Assembly (NCBI GenBank): GCA_964632995.1
Contig: CAZWDL010000006.1
Location: 32,422 to 96,421, forward strand
Direction: 5' to 3'
Length of the DNA: 64,000 nt
DNA from: CAZWDL01 sp964632995
GTDB lineage: Bacteria; Bacteroidota; Bacteroidia; Chitinophagales; Saprospiraceae
A model generated the notes under the pieces. It saw only the letters and a list, made by a program, of their open reading frames with translations, was not told where the DNA came from and did not search any database. This document shows, in pieces, positions 17,167 to 28,731 of this stretch (its first letter is position 1; each line of letters opens with the position of its first letter). The position numbers were made by a program, and so were the translations under genes.

Positions 17167-20100
17167 ATGAAGAATGCTTTACTCGTAATACTTTTCATCC
17201 CTTTGCTCAGCGATGCACTGTATTGCCAGCAGCTGCAGTATCTGTCGAGCTACTATACCGATGTCTTCGACGAAGGGGCTGCGGAAACAGCCGCCTTTGA
17301 CGCTGCTGCCGCCCGCCTCTTTTTTACTAATGCCAATGCCAATACGCTGGGTATTCTGGATATTAGCGATCCCAATGCACCGGCATTGGTACAGGAGATT
17401 GATTTATCTCCTTACGGAGCCGGCGTCAACAGTGTTGATGTGGCCAACGAGTTGGTGGCAGTAGCAATAGAGAATGACGACAAACAGTCGCCGGGAATAG
17501 TGGTCTTTTTTAACACTAATGGTGACTACCTCAACGAGGTCAGCGTCGGGGTCTTACCCGATATGCTGACCTTTAGCCATGACGGCAGCAAGGTGCTCGT
17601 CGCCAATGAAGGAGAGCCGAATGATGATTACACCGTGGACCCGGAAGGCTCGGTCAGCATCATCGATGTTTCCGGAGGCGTTGCTTCGGTCACCGTGCAG
17701 ACAGTGAGTTTCGCTGCTTACAATGGTCAGAAAGCTTCTCTCATTAATAAAGGTGTCCGCATATTCGGCCCCAATGCCACTGTAGCGCAGGATCTGGAGC
17801 CGGAGTACATTACCCTTACGGCCGATGACGCCCGGGCATACGTCTCCTTACAGGAAAATAACGCCATGGCCGTTATCGACGTCAATGAGGCATCCCTGCT
17901 GGATATTTATTCCCTTGGGGTAAAAGACCATCAGTCGGGGAGCCCCGAACTCGAGCAGGCCCTGGTCAACGAAATTCCCGGCTGGCCCGCGCTCGGCAAA
18001 CCGGACTATCATGGAGGGCAGCCCGTGATCAATCTCGGCGGCTTCTCCGGGCTGTATTTTGACCCTGTCGAATCGGATGATGACACCTATGTATTTTATA
18101 CCGTTCCCGACCGGGGGCCTCATGCTCCAGCCGTACCCCAGGAAAACGTCGTCGGCTTCGGTTCGGTCGAACCGGCTCCTTCTGACCTGCGCCCTTTCAA
18201 ACTGCCTGAATATCAGGCGCGCATCGTCAAGCTGAGCATGGATGTGATGAGCGGCGCCGTCACCTTGGAGGACTCCATCATGCTTCGCCGCTTCAATCCC
18301 GAAACGCAGGATACCATCGCCATCTCCGGACGCGGCGTAGGGTTAGATCTGGACGAAACGCCGGTCACCTACCGGGATACGAGTACGGCATATCGTTCCA
18401 GCGACTGGATCGATACCGTCAATAACGTTATTTATTCTGAACTTCCGGGTGACGCCTTCGGCGGTGACTTGGAGGGCATCGTGCGCGATCGCGACGGCAA
18501 CTTCTGGCTTTGCGACGAATACCGTCCCTCGCTTTATAAAATCCAGCCCAACGGCGTGCTGATCCAGCGTTACGTTCCTGTAGAACCGGCCTCTCAAAGC
18601 GAGTTCGCCGTTTTTTTCCCTAAGGGTATATTCGGTGTCGAAGTGTTGCCGAAAGTGTACAACAAACGCCGCGTTAACCGGGGGTTCGAAGCGATTGCCT
18701 ACGATTCCGATAGTCATATTATCTACGCCTTCCTGCAGTCACCGCTGGATAACCCGGACGCCTCCGTTCGCAATAACTCCGACGTCATTCGCATCTTGGG
18801 GGTAGATGCCGACAGCGGGACGCCCGTAAGTGAACACGTCTATCTGCTGGAGCGCAACCGCTTACCCGGGCTGGGGCTTTCGCAGGTCGATAAGATCGGG
18901 GATGCCGTCTACGCCGGCAATGGCCGTTTCTTTGTTATTGAGCGGGATTCCAGTACACCGGATGATGGCAATACCGGAAAGAAGTACGTCTACGAGATCA
19001 ACCTGCAGGGAGCTACCGATATGCTCGGTACGGCCCTTTCGGGAAAGACGAGTTCCTCCGGTCCGGAGGATAAGACGCTGGAAATGATGAGCGCCGACGA
19101 CCTGGCTGCAGCCGGTATACAGCCGGTTCACAAAACCAAAGTACTCAACCTGCCCAGCATCGGTTACCTGCCCAACGACAAGCCGGAAGGGCTGGCTTTA
19201 CTGCCTGGTGCTGCGATGGGTGTGATCAACGATAATGATTTCGGCGCCGGCAATAGCGACGATATCGCGCTCGGCATAATCAGCTTCGGTGATGATTACG
19301 CTATGGATGCCAGTGATCAGGATGGCGAAATCCGCATTACGCCTCGTCCGGTCCTGGGCATGCGGATGGCCGATGCTATCACCGGTTTCAGTATTGACGG
19401 GCAGTCATTCATTGCCACGGCTAATGAGGGCGATGCCCGCGAATACAGAGGAAGCCCGGGCTTTGTCGAGGAAGCCGATGTCGCCGATTTGCTACTTGAC
19501 CCCGATGACTTTGAGGATGTAGTCAACCTGCAACTCGATGCCAACCTGGGACGCCTGACCGTGACGACCAGCGCCGGCGATCTCGACGGCGACGGTCTCA
19601 ACGATGAGCTCTACTCCTTTGGGGCCCGCTCTTTCAGCATCTACGATGAGTTCGGCAACCTGGTATTCGACAGCGGTGACGACTTCGAGCAAATTACGGC
19701 ACAGGACTATCCCGACTTTTTCAACGCCGATAATGATAGTGATAGCTTTGATAATCGAAGTGATAATAAAGGACCTGAACCGGAAGCCGTTACTATTGCT
19801 GACATAAACGGCAGCACGATGGCGCTGGTAGGGCTGGAGCGTATCGGCGGCATTATGATCTACAATATTGATGATCCCGGCGCACCTCAATTTATGCAGT
19901 ACATCAATAACCGCAATTTCGGCGCACCGATCGAAAGCCGGGAAGTGGGTGATCTGGGGGTAGAGGATATCGTATTCATCCCGGCCGCCGACAGCCCTAT
20001 CGGGTTGCCCTTGGTCGTAACCGCCAACGAGGTGAGCGGCACGGTGTCCATTTTCACTTTTGGCGATCCAACCGATGTGGAAGAAGTGGCCGGTGTAGAA

Positions 20101-20304
20101 AATCGCTGGCGCCTTTACCCGAATCCGGTCGGCGAAATGTTGTTGACCAATACGATTTCCGATTACGCGGTTTTCAGCACCACCGGACAGCTACTGCGAC
20201 AAGCTTTCAATACGAACAGGATTGAACTGGATCAGCTCCCCGCCGGTACTTACTTGCTCCGGGATATCGCGCGCAATCGTGCGAAGTTATTTGTAAAACA
20301 GTAA
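17167..20304 (+). CDS. Secreted phytase-esterase-like/choice-of-anchor I protein with T9SS tail
   Basis: A 1045-residue exported protein. A signal peptide (1-20) is followed by the choice-of-anchor I beta-propeller region (FTNANANTLGILDISDP, LVANEGEPNDDY). The propeller is interrupted at about residues 280-670 by an esterase-like-activity-of-phytase domain (YTVPDRGPHAPAVPQ, GVGLDLDETPVTYRDTS, GIVRDRDGNFWLCDEYRPS, RGFEAIAYD). The propeller then resumes (ATANEGDAREYRGSPGF, FGARSFSIYDEFG). The C-terminus WRLYPNPVGEML ... GQLL ... LPAGTYLLRD ... KLFVKQ is a T9SS type A sorting domain. It is therefore probably surface-exposed or released, and may hydrolyse phosphoesters or act as a calcium-rich scaffold. 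Confidence 0.85.
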   Translation: MKNALLVILFIPLLSDALYCQQLQYLSSYYTDVFDEGAAETAAFDAAAARLFFTNANANTLGILDISDPNAPALVQEIDLSPYGAGVNSVDVANELVAVAIENDDKQSPGIVVFFNTNGDYLNEVSVGVLPDMLTFSHDGSKVLVANEGEPNDDYTVDPEGSVSIIDVSGGVASVTVQTVSFAAYNGQKASLINKGVRIFGPNATVAQDLEPEYITLTADDARAYVSLQENNAMAVIDVNEASLLDIYSLGVKDHQSGSPELEQALVNEIPGWPALGKPDYHGGQPVINLGGFSGLYFDPVESDDDTYVFYTVPDRGPHAPAVPQENVVGFGSVEPAPSDLRPFKLPEYQARIVKLSMDVMSGAVTLEDSIMLRRFNPETQDTIAISGRGVGLDLDETPVTYRDTSTAYRSSDWIDTVNNVIYSELPGDAFGGDLEGIVRDRDGNFWLCDEYRPSLYKIQPNGVLIQRYVPVEPASQSEFAVFFPKGIFGVEVLPKVYNKRRVNRGFEAIAYDSDSHIIYAFLQSPLDNPDASVRNNSDVIRILGVDADSGTPVSEHVYLLERNRLPGLGLSQVDKIGDAVYAGNGRFFVIERDSSTPDDGNTGKKYVYEINLQGATDMLGTALSGKTSSSGPEDKTLEMMSADDLAAAGIQPVHKTKVLNLPSIGYLPNDKPEGLALLPGAAMGVINDNDFGAGNSDDIALGIISFGDDYAMDASDQDGEIRITPRPVLGMRMADAITGFSIDGQSFIATANEGDAREYRGSPGFVEEADVADLLLDPDDFEDVVNLQLDANLGRLTVTTSAGDLDGDGLNDELYSFGARSFSIYDEFGNLVFDSGDDFEQITAQDYPDFFNADNDSDSFDNRSDNKGPEPEAVTIADINGSTMALVGLERIGGIMIYNIDDPGAPQFMQYINNRNFGAPIESREVGDLGVEDIVFIPAADSPIGLPLVVTANEVSGTVSIFTFGDPTDVEEVAGVENRWRLYPNPVGEMLLTNTISDYAVFSTTGQLLRQAFNTNRIELDQLPAGTYLLRDIARNRAKLFVKQ

Positions 20305-20322
20305 TTCCATTCCTACCTTGTC

Positions 20323-20366
20323 AGCTGTTTGCCGGGGGAGCTTGCTCCCCCGGCAAACAGCTTTTT
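20323..20366 (+). terminator. Strong Rho-independent terminator
   Basis: AGCTGTTTGCCGGGGGAG (20323-20340) pairs perfectly with CTCCCCCGGCAAACAGCT (20345-20362) around a CTTG loop, with a T run after it. It ends the 17167-20304 transcript. Confidence 0.9.
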
Positions 20367-20582
20367 AGACTCTCCGGAAAGTTTTGTCATGGCCTTTTTT
20401 GAATGACAATTTGATAAGGTGACCGGAAAGAAGCGCTCTGAATACCTTACCCTCCGGCTCGCCTTTTTTCTATGTCACCCCTGTTTTTGGCGATTCCAGT
20501 TATCAATTCGTACTAAAACTTACTGTAGACATCTTATCCCTTCTCCAGCCCGAACACGGACGCTTCCCGTTGAGTTGAAAAA

Positions 20583-20613
20583 TGTGTCGAAGAGGATCAA
20601 AGGTATACCTTTG
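20583..20613 (+). promoter_or_regulatory. Promoter of the DASS transporter operon
   Basis: TACCTTTG at 20606-20613 matches TAnnTTTG; TGTG at 20583-20586 lies 19 bases upstream as a weak -33 element. Predicted start is near 20620, giving a leader of about 40 bases. The rest of 20367-20661 holds no gene; a 79-codon open frame there overlaps this promoter. Confidence 0.5.
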
Positions 20614-20661
20614 CATTCATGGACGCTATTGTACTTTTACCGTCAATCTGATTATTGATAC

Positions 20662-22101
20662 ATGAGTCTGCAAAAGAGGAAACTTTTCTGGTTGCGTTAT
20701 TCCAGGTTAATCATAGCATTGCTGCTTCCCTTGTTGTGTCTCCTGCTTCCGCTAGAGTGGTACCCTATCGAAGGGCTTACTCTGGTTGAACGGCGGATTA
20801 TTGCTATTTTCGTAATGGCGGCATTGTTTTGGATCCTGGAACCTATTCCTATTTACGCCACGTCCATTCTGATTATCGCCCTGGAGCTCATTCTTGTTTC
20901 CGATGCTGCCCTGGCGCCCTTCCGGGCGGGCGATCCCGCTGAGCTGGGCCCATTGCTCTCTTATCAGAAGATCATGGCGACCTTTGCCTCACCTATCATC
21001 ATTCTATTCCTTGGCGGATTTTTTCTGGCGATGGCGGCTACCAAATTCCGGCTGGATCTGAACCTGGCCCGGGTGTTGCTGCGTCCCTTCGGCACAAAAC
21101 CCGAACGGGTTATTATGGGGCTGATGGGGATCACGGCTATATTTTCCATGTTTATGAGCAATACGGCCACCACCGCTATGATGCTGTCGATTCTCATGCC
21201 TATCCTGCAAGTGCTGGATCCGAAAGATCGCGGACGAATCGCCCTGGCGCTCTGTATTCCGGTTGCGGCGAACATAGGCGGGATGGGGACGCCGATCGGA
21301 ACGCCGCCCAACGCCATTGCACTCAAGTACCTGACGGGCGCCGATGCTATCGCTTTCAGCGAATGGATGGCTTTCGCCGTCCCTTTTGCCATCCTGCTGC
21401 TCTTTTTCGGATGGTGGCTGTTGCTGCGTCTTTTTCCCTTCCAGAGCACCCATATCGAGCTGGATATTAAGGGGCGTTTTCAGCAAAACCCAAAGGCCTA
21501 TATCATTTATGTAACCTTCGCGGTGACCATCCTGCTCTGGTTAACCGATTTTGTACACGGCATGAACGCCTACGTCGTAGCCATCATACCGGTAGCGGTT
21601 TTCCTGGCGACCAACATCATCACCAAAGAAGACCTTAAGCGCTTGAGCTGGGATGTACTTTGGCTGGTATCAGGCGGAATTGCCCTGGGGGTAGGATTGG
21701 AAGACAGTGGCCTGGCCGACCACCTGGTCAGCAGCGTTCCCTTCGATGTATTACCCCCTGTAATTATCATATTGCTGGCAGCCGTTCTGGCAGCCGTTAT
21801 GGCGAATTTTATGTCAAACACCGCTACCGCCAACCTTTTACTTCCCATTGTCGGCGCTCTGGGCGTTTCTCTAGACAGCCTCCAGGGAATCGGTGGTGCT
21901 ACGGTGCTCATTCTTGGAACCGCCTTGGCCTCCTCCATGGGGATGGCGCTACCCATCAGTACGCCGCCTAACGCGCTGGCGCACGCCTCCGGAGAAATCA
22001 GCACCGGACAAATGGCGAAAGTCGGTATCATTACCGGTTTTATCGGTCTGTTGATGATCTTCGGATTGCTTTATATATTGAAACTGACAGGGTTCTTTTA
22101 A
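20662..22101 (+). CDS. DASS/SLC13 family sodium:anion symporter
   Basis: A 479-residue membrane protein of the divalent anion:sodium symporter family. It has 11 or so helices and the two diagnostic Ser-Asn-Thr motifs, MSNTATTAMM (166-168 for SNT) and FMSNTATANLLLP (385-387), which line the sodium and substrate site. GTPIGTPPNAIA (209-220) and ALPISTPPNALAHA are the paired loop motifs. Substrates in the family are dicarboxylates, citrate, sulfate or phosphate, and the sequence does not choose among them. A sensor kinase starts 11 bases downstream, so the transporter is probably coexpressed with a signalling pair. Confidence 0.88.
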   Translation: MSLQKRKLFWLRYSRLIIALLLPLLCLLLPLEWYPIEGLTLVERRIIAIFVMAALFWILEPIPIYATSILIIALELILVSDAALAPFRAGDPAELGPLLSYQKIMATFASPIIILFLGGFFLAMAATKFRLDLNLARVLLRPFGTKPERVIMGLMGITAIFSMFMSNTATTAMMLSILMPILQVLDPKDRGRIALALCIPVAANIGGMGTPIGTPPNAIALKYLTGADAIAFSEWMAFAVPFAILLLFFGWWLLLRLFPFQSTHIELDIKGRFQQNPKAYIIYVTFAVTILLWLTDFVHGMNAYVVAIIPVAVFLATNIITKEDLKRLSWDVLWLVSGGIALGVGLEDSGLADHLVSSVPFDVLPPVIIILLAAVLAAVMANFMSNTATANLLLPIVGALGVSLDSLQGIGGATVLILGTALASSMGMALPISTPPNALAHASGEISTGQMAKVGIITGFIGLLMIFGLLYILKLTGFF

Positions 22102-22112
22102 AAACCTGACAC

Positions 22113-23468
22113 ATGAAAGAGAATAACAAGGTCAAACGACATATAGAATGGTTAAAACGCAATTACTTCTCCGATCCCGGCAAGCGCCTTCCCTTGTCCG
22201 ATGGAGAACTTTTGCTACGGCCCGGCCAATATAATGAACGGCTTTTTCTAATTCTGGAAGGCACCCTCGTGGGTGTCATCGATCACCACGGAGAGGCTTT
22301 TGAGATTTTTCGCTCGGAAGAAGACAACCTGGTGGGCGCCTATAGTTTCTTCTCTGGTACTCATCAAAGTTACGCTACTGTACGGGCGGAAGGCCCCACC
22401 CTGGTGGCTTATCTCGATAAAAAGGATATCAGCGGCGAAGACGGCTATGCTTACGGCGAGTTTGCCGTTCGCATCTTGCCGGTGATTGTCGACGAGATCT
22501 ACATCCGGCAATTACTGGCTCATCGCATCAGTATTGAAAACCAGCAAACTATGCAGCGGCTGTACCAGGCCGAAAAGCTCGCCACACTCGGACAGCTGGC
22601 TGCCGGTCTGGCCCATGAGCTGAATAACTCCCTGGGCGTTATTTTCCGCAAGGCGGAGTGGCTCGCGGAGCGCATCTCGGAATATGCCCATGAAAAGGAT
22701 ACCCGGGGGCTGTATCCCTTTTTCGAACGCGGACTGCAGACCGGCCAACCTTTGCCCAGCACCGAAGTGCGCAAGCGCAAACGCGAACTGGAATCGCAGT
22801 ACGGGCTCCGGCCAAATATCGCCAAGAGCCTGGCCAAGATCGGCGTGTCGGATCAGGAAATGGAAAAGTACAAGGACTCCATCATCGAAGTGACCGACCG
22901 GGCCAATTATTACTACGAAACAGGACTGGCCCTGCACGATATGCTCATCGCCGCCAAACACGCCACCGCTGTGGTGGGTTCGGTGCGGGAACTGGGAGCG
23001 GTTACCCGCCGGGCGCCTGTTCCTACCGACATCAATCAAACCCTTTACGAATCCGTCGCCCTGCTGGAGGATATGCTGCGCGATGTAAAAGTCGAGATGG
23101 TCCTGGGGGAGTCTCTTCCCCGGGTCACGGCCAATCCGAGCGACCTGGTGCAGGTGTGGGTGAATATTCTGAAAAACGCCGCGGAGGCCCTGGAAGCCGG
23201 TGAAGCGCCCTCCGCTATTCATATTGTAAGCAGCGTCACCGGACACCTCATAACCGTTACGATCACAGACAACGGACCAGGGATACCGGAAGAGCTGCGG
23301 GAGAGGATTTTTCAACCTAGCTTTACCACCAAAAAAGAAGGTCTCTCTTTCGGCCTGGGGCTGGGCTTGTCGATCGTTCAAAAAATCGTGGAAACTTACC
23401 GGGGGAGTATTTCGGTAGAAAGCCGGCCGGGACAGACGACTTTTACCGTAAGGTTGCCGGCCGGATAG
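22113..23468 (+). CDS. Cyclic-nucleotide-binding-domain sensor histidine kinase
   Basis: A 451-residue soluble kinase. Residues ~25-130 form a cNMP-binding-like jelly roll (LLLRPGQYNERLFLILEGTLVGVI ... VGAYSFFSG ... TVRAEGPTLVAYL). A linker leads to the H-box LAAGLAHELNNSLGVI with His168. The dimerisation hairpin is enlarged: about 80 extra residues (roughly 186-265, with basic KRKREL) separate its helices. The catalytic domain has VWVNILKNAAEAL (N box), DNGPGIPEELRERIFQPSFTTK (G1/F box) and GLGLGLSIVQKIV (G2). There is no membrane helix, so the signal is cytosolic. It is translationally close to the transporter and 74 bases upstream of a response regulator, its likely partner. Confidence 0.88.
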   Translation: MKENNKVKRHIEWLKRNYFSDPGKRLPLSDGELLLRPGQYNERLFLILEGTLVGVIDHHGEAFEIFRSEEDNLVGAYSFFSGTHQSYATVRAEGPTLVAYLDKKDISGEDGYAYGEFAVRILPVIVDEIYIRQLLAHRISIENQQTMQRLYQAEKLATLGQLAAGLAHELNNSLGVIFRKAEWLAERISEYAHEKDTRGLYPFFERGLQTGQPLPSTEVRKRKRELESQYGLRPNIAKSLAKIGVSDQEMEKYKDSIIEVTDRANYYYETGLALHDMLIAAKHATAVVGSVRELGAVTRRAPVPTDINQTLYESVALLEDMLRDVKVEMVLGESLPRVTANPSDLVQVWVNILKNAAEALEAGEAPSAIHIVSSVTGHLITVTITDNGPGIPEELRERIFQPSFTTKKEGLSFGLGLGLSIVQKIVETYRGSISVESRPGQTTFTVRLPAG

Positions 23469-23542
23469 GGACGGGAAAGGATTAGAGGATAGAAATAATA
23501 AGACACTGCAAAATGATGTTCTGCATTGGATAAACAAATATC

Positions 23543-24022
23543 ATGAATAAGATCTATATCATTTGTATCGAAGACCAGCGCGAGGTGCTCAACGCTATTG
23601 TGGAAGACCTCTCCGAGTTCGAGGAAGCTTTCATCGTGGAAGAGTGCGAAAGCGCCGCCGAGGCGGAAGAACTGCTGGATGATATCGAGACGGAGGGTGA
23701 TTACCTGGGGCTCGTCGTTTCCGATCACGTCATGCCTGGTAAGAGCGGTGTTGAATTTCTCTCCGATCTCCACGAAGATGAGCGCTTCGAACAAACGAAA
23801 AAAATATTGCTCACCGGTCTGGCCACGCACGAAGATACCATTCGGGCAATCAACCAGGCAGCGATTGATCGCTATATCGAAAAACCCTGGCAAAGCGAAA
23901 AGCTGGTGCAGTATGCCAAGGAATTACTCACTCAATTCATCATTCAGAAGGGGATAGATTATCAGGAATATTTAGCCCATCTGGACAAGCCGACCTTGTT
24001 TGAGTTGCTACGGGTACGCTGA
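23543..24022 (+). CDS. Single-domain response regulator
   Basis: A 159-residue receiver protein. The acidic pocket is Glu10-Asp11, the phospho-acceptor is Asp61 in VVSDHVMPGKSG, the switch Thr lies in ILLTGLA, and Lys lies in IEKPW. After the receiver (about 1-125) only ~35 helical residues follow, with no DNA-binding or enzymatic output domain. It probably acts by protein contact, like CheY-type regulators, and is likely phosphorylated by the kinase just upstream. Whether its target is the DASS transporter is an inference from gene order only. Confidence 0.88.
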   Translation: MNKIYIICIEDQREVLNAIVEDLSEFEEAFIVEECESAAEAEELLDDIETEGDYLGLVVSDHVMPGKSGVEFLSDLHEDERFEQTKKILLTGLATHEDTIRAINQAAIDRYIEKPWQSEKLVQYAKELLTQFIIQKGIDYQEYLAHLDKPTLFELLRVR

Positions 24023-24125
24023 GCCTGCTCATGCTGCTTCATCTTGATCATTTCCGGTTACAAAATCGAATCAGTTACGGCTGATCCTCAGACTCATCAC
24101 AGGAATACAAATCGTAAGAACTACT

Positions 24126-26318
<2,193 letters not shown>

Positions 26319-26448
26319 TTTAGAGCTTAAATAGAAGAATTACTAACTCTTTTTGGGAGAACTTTCACAAAGCACAATTCCCGGGAATAGCCTATTTTTA
26401 CGGCCTGGGAAGCTGCTGTTTTGTTCAATGATCAAATATTCAGATACC

Positions 26449-27903
26449 ATGACAAGAACCAAACCCTTTCGAATTGCTCATATAGCGCTGGTGTTATCTT
26501 TTTTGTTGCTCAACACCTGTGCACGTAATCCCGTTACGGGCAAACAAGAAATCATGCTCGTTTCCAAGGAGCAGGAAATCGCCATGGGCAAGCAATATCA
26601 CCCTCAGGTGCTGCAACAGTTCGGGGTATATCCCGACAGCACGCTGCAGCGCTTCATCCGGAAGAAAGGCCAGGCGATGGCGCAAATTTCCCATCGCCCC
26701 GACCTGCCCTGGACCTTTACTATCGTTGACTCACCCGTTCTCAATGCCTTTGCGGTTCCCGGCGGATACATCTATTTCACCCGGGGAATTATGGCTCATT
26801 TTAATAATGAGGCCCAGTTTGCCGGCGTACTCGGGCACGAAATCGGGCATGTCACGGCCCGGCACAGCGCCAGCCAGCAGAGCAAACAGACACTGGCGCA
26901 AATTGGCCTGGTAGCGGGAATGGTCATTTCCCCTGAGCTGGCCCAGCTGAGTGACCTGGCTGGTCAGGGCTTGCAATTGCTTTTCCTGAAGTTTAGCCGC
27001 GAAGACGAAAGCCAGTCGGACCGGCTCGGGGTGGAGTACTCTACCAGGATCGGCTACAACGCTAAGGAAATGGCTGACTTTTTTAATACGCTCGCCCGGA
27101 AGCAGCAGGGCGGCGAGGTCATTCCTACATTCCTTTCTACCCACCCCGATCCGGGTAACCGCTACGAAAATGTTCTTCAACTGGCCGAAAAATGGCAGGA
27201 CAAACTGAATGTACGGGAACCCGAACTGATCGTCGACCGGGACGGATACTTCCAAATGATTGACGGTATCGTCTATGGCGAAGACCCCCGGCAGGGATAT
27301 GTGGAAAATGGTACCTTTTATCATCCCGAATTGCGATTCCAGTACGATGTGCCATCCAGTTGGAAGCTGCAGAATTCTCCCTCTCAGGTCCTGATGGTGG
27401 CTCCGGATCAGAAAGCTGTTATGATTTTAACCGCCAAGGAGGCGGCTTCCGTTCGCCAGGCAGCCGAGGAGGTCATTGAGCAATTCAAGCTTGAGGTAGT
27501 GGAGTCGAGGGAGACCAGCATTAACGGATTGCCTGCCTATTTCGTAGTTGGCGATGCTACTACCGAGCAGAATCAAACTTTCCGGGTAATGGTTCACGAA
27601 ATCATGTACGGCGACCTGGCCTACCAGCTTATAGGCTATTCCCAGCGGGCGACCTACGATCAGTACGCTGGTTCCTTCCAAAACACCGCTCAAAGCTTTG
27701 ACGAATTGCGGGACCAAAGCAAAATCAATGTGCAACCCGAACGTATTGATATCGTAAAGGCTCCTCGGAATATGTCTTTCACCGAAGCCATGCGCCATTT
27801 CAACATGCCGTCCGATCGCTTCGAAGAACTGGCGATCCTCAACGGAATGCAGTTGGAAGAAGAAATTCAGAATGGTAAGCTCATAAAGGTGATTACCAAA
27901 TAG
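26449..27903 (+). CDS. M48 family metalloprotease, lipoprotein
   Basis: A 484-residue protein read from the ATG at 26449, which begins a lipoprotein signal (LLLNTC, Cys24). The open frame extends 32 codons upstream without signal character. The M48 catalytic motif H130-E-I-G-H134 (VLGHEIGHVTARH) is followed by the third ligand Glu in REDESQSD (about 187), with the FAVPGGYIYFTRG block before it. The C-terminal part (about 280-484) holds a partner domain and a LysM-like end (MSFTEAMRHFNMP...LAILNGM). It is a BepA-like periplasmic zinc protease, probably serving outer-membrane protein quality control. Monocistronic, ending in the terminator at 27937. Confidence 0.9.
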   Translation: MTRTKPFRIAHIALVLSFLLLNTCARNPVTGKQEIMLVSKEQEIAMGKQYHPQVLQQFGVYPDSTLQRFIRKKGQAMAQISHRPDLPWTFTIVDSPVLNAFAVPGGYIYFTRGIMAHFNNEAQFAGVLGHEIGHVTARHSASQQSKQTLAQIGLVAGMVISPELAQLSDLAGQGLQLLFLKFSREDESQSDRLGVEYSTRIGYNAKEMADFFNTLARKQQGGEVIPTFLSTHPDPGNRYENVLQLAEKWQDKLNVREPELIVDRDGYFQMIDGIVYGEDPRQGYVENGTFYHPELRFQYDVPSSWKLQNSPSQVLMVAPDQKAVMILTAKEAASVRQAAEEVIEQFKLEVVESRETSINGLPAYFVVGDATTEQNQTFRVMVHEIMYGDLAYQLIGYSQRATYDQYAGSFQNTAQSFDELRDQSKINVQPERIDIVKAPRNMSFTEAMRHFNMPSDRFEELAILNGMQLEEEIQNGKLIKVITK

Positions 27904-27936
27904 CGCTCTCCGGTAACTTTTCCTATCTTTGGTTCA

Positions 27937-28006
27937 AGAAAAAGCCCATTTGAAAGAGCAAAGTATCGTTTGATACACTGGCTTTCAAATGGGCTTTTTC
28001 TATTGG
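27937..28006. terminator. Perfect 20-base-stem terminator
   Basis: AGAAAAAGCCCATTTGAAAG (27937-27956) is exactly inverted at 27982-28001, with a small inner hairpin (GTATCGTTTGATAC) in the loop. T-rich flanks occur on both strands. It ends the M48 transcript and shows that translation of the next gene does not begin at the 27970 ATG inside it. Confidence 0.88.
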
Positions 28007-28044
28007 ATTTGGTTCAGCAACATTTATTCACCAAAATTTCACAA

Positions 28045-28671
28045 ATGATACGTCCGATTCTCAGCGCACTGATTCTTGTTTTGTTATACGGCTGCGGGGT
28101 CAGCACCCAAATCAGCGGCTCCTGGAAGGAACAAGGTATTCAGCCTTCAACCTACAATAATATAGCCGTGGTGACCATCACTTCTGAGCAGGGACGCCGC
28201 CGTATGGTTGAAAACGAAATCGCTCAGTCTCTCAAAAAACGCGGACTTGGCGCCACACCGAGTTATACGATCTTCCCGGAAGGATACCTCAAAAGCAAGC
28301 CTCCCAAAGAAGGTATTCAAAGAAACCTGGAAAATGCCGGCACCGATGCCCTCTTGACTGTCACCTTGCTTGATATCAAAGAAGAAAACCACTATGTTCC
28401 GGGCACTACTTCTTCCTTTGGTCCCTATCCTTATTACCGGGGATACTACGGGTATTACAGTCACTGGCATCCCACTGTTTACCAGCCCGGCTACTACACT
28501 CAGTCCACCAATGTTTTCCTGGAGAGTAACCTCTACGATGTCAATTCAGGCGAACTGATATGGACGGCACAGTCGAAAACAGTGGATCCGAACAACCTGG
28601 GCAGTTTTGCTGATTCTTACTCCTCCGCGATGGTCAGACAACTGATGAAAGATAAAGTGCTGATGAAATAG
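28045..28671 (+). CDS. Conserved lipoprotein of unknown function
   Basis: A 208-residue protein read from the ATG at 28045, giving a lipoprotein signal with LLYGC as lipobox. The longer open frame from 27970 is rejected because it starts inside the terminator. The mature part has SGSWKEQGIQPSTYNNIAVVTIT, then an alternating helix/strand body resembling DUF4136-type or LpoB-like lipoproteins, a Tyr/Gly/Pro-rich stretch (PYPYYRGYYGYYSHWHP), and a closing strand VNSGELIWTAQSKT. Function not recognised; probably outer-membrane or periplasmic. Confidence 0.75.
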   Translation: MIRPILSALILVLLYGCGVSTQISGSWKEQGIQPSTYNNIAVVTITSEQGRRRMVENEIAQSLKKRGLGATPSYTIFPEGYLKSKPPKEGIQRNLENAGTDALLTVTLLDIKEENHYVPGTTSSFGPYPYYRGYYGYYSHWHPTVYQPGYYTQSTNVFLESNLYDVNSGELIWTAQSKTVDPNNLGSFADSYSSAMVRQLMKDKVLMK

Positions 28672-28696
28672 TTTTTGGAAAACAAAAAGGCTGTCT

Positions 28697-28731
28697 CATA
28701 AGTAAGGCGGTGCTGCGCCGCCTTACTCATG
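28697..28731 (+). terminator. Terminator-like hairpin after the 28045 gene
   Basis: AGTAAGGCGG (28701-28710) pairs with CCGCCTTACT (28718-28727) around a 7-base loop, and TCAT/ATGA extend the symmetry. A T run occurs only about 25 bases later, so termination is plausible but not certain. Confidence 0.5.

Noticed and set aside
20419..20658. 79-codon plus-strand frame before the DASS gene
   Set aside because: It contains the -7 promoter element of the operon, has no ribosome-site support and no family features.
26353..26448. Earlier start for the M48 protease
   Set aside because: The extra 32 residues place the lipobox far from the N-terminus; the ATG at 26449 gives a correct lipoprotein signal.
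27970..28044. Earlier start for the lipoprotein at 28045
   Set aside because: The codons overlap the perfect 20-base terminator; the ATG at 28045 gives a proper lipobox.
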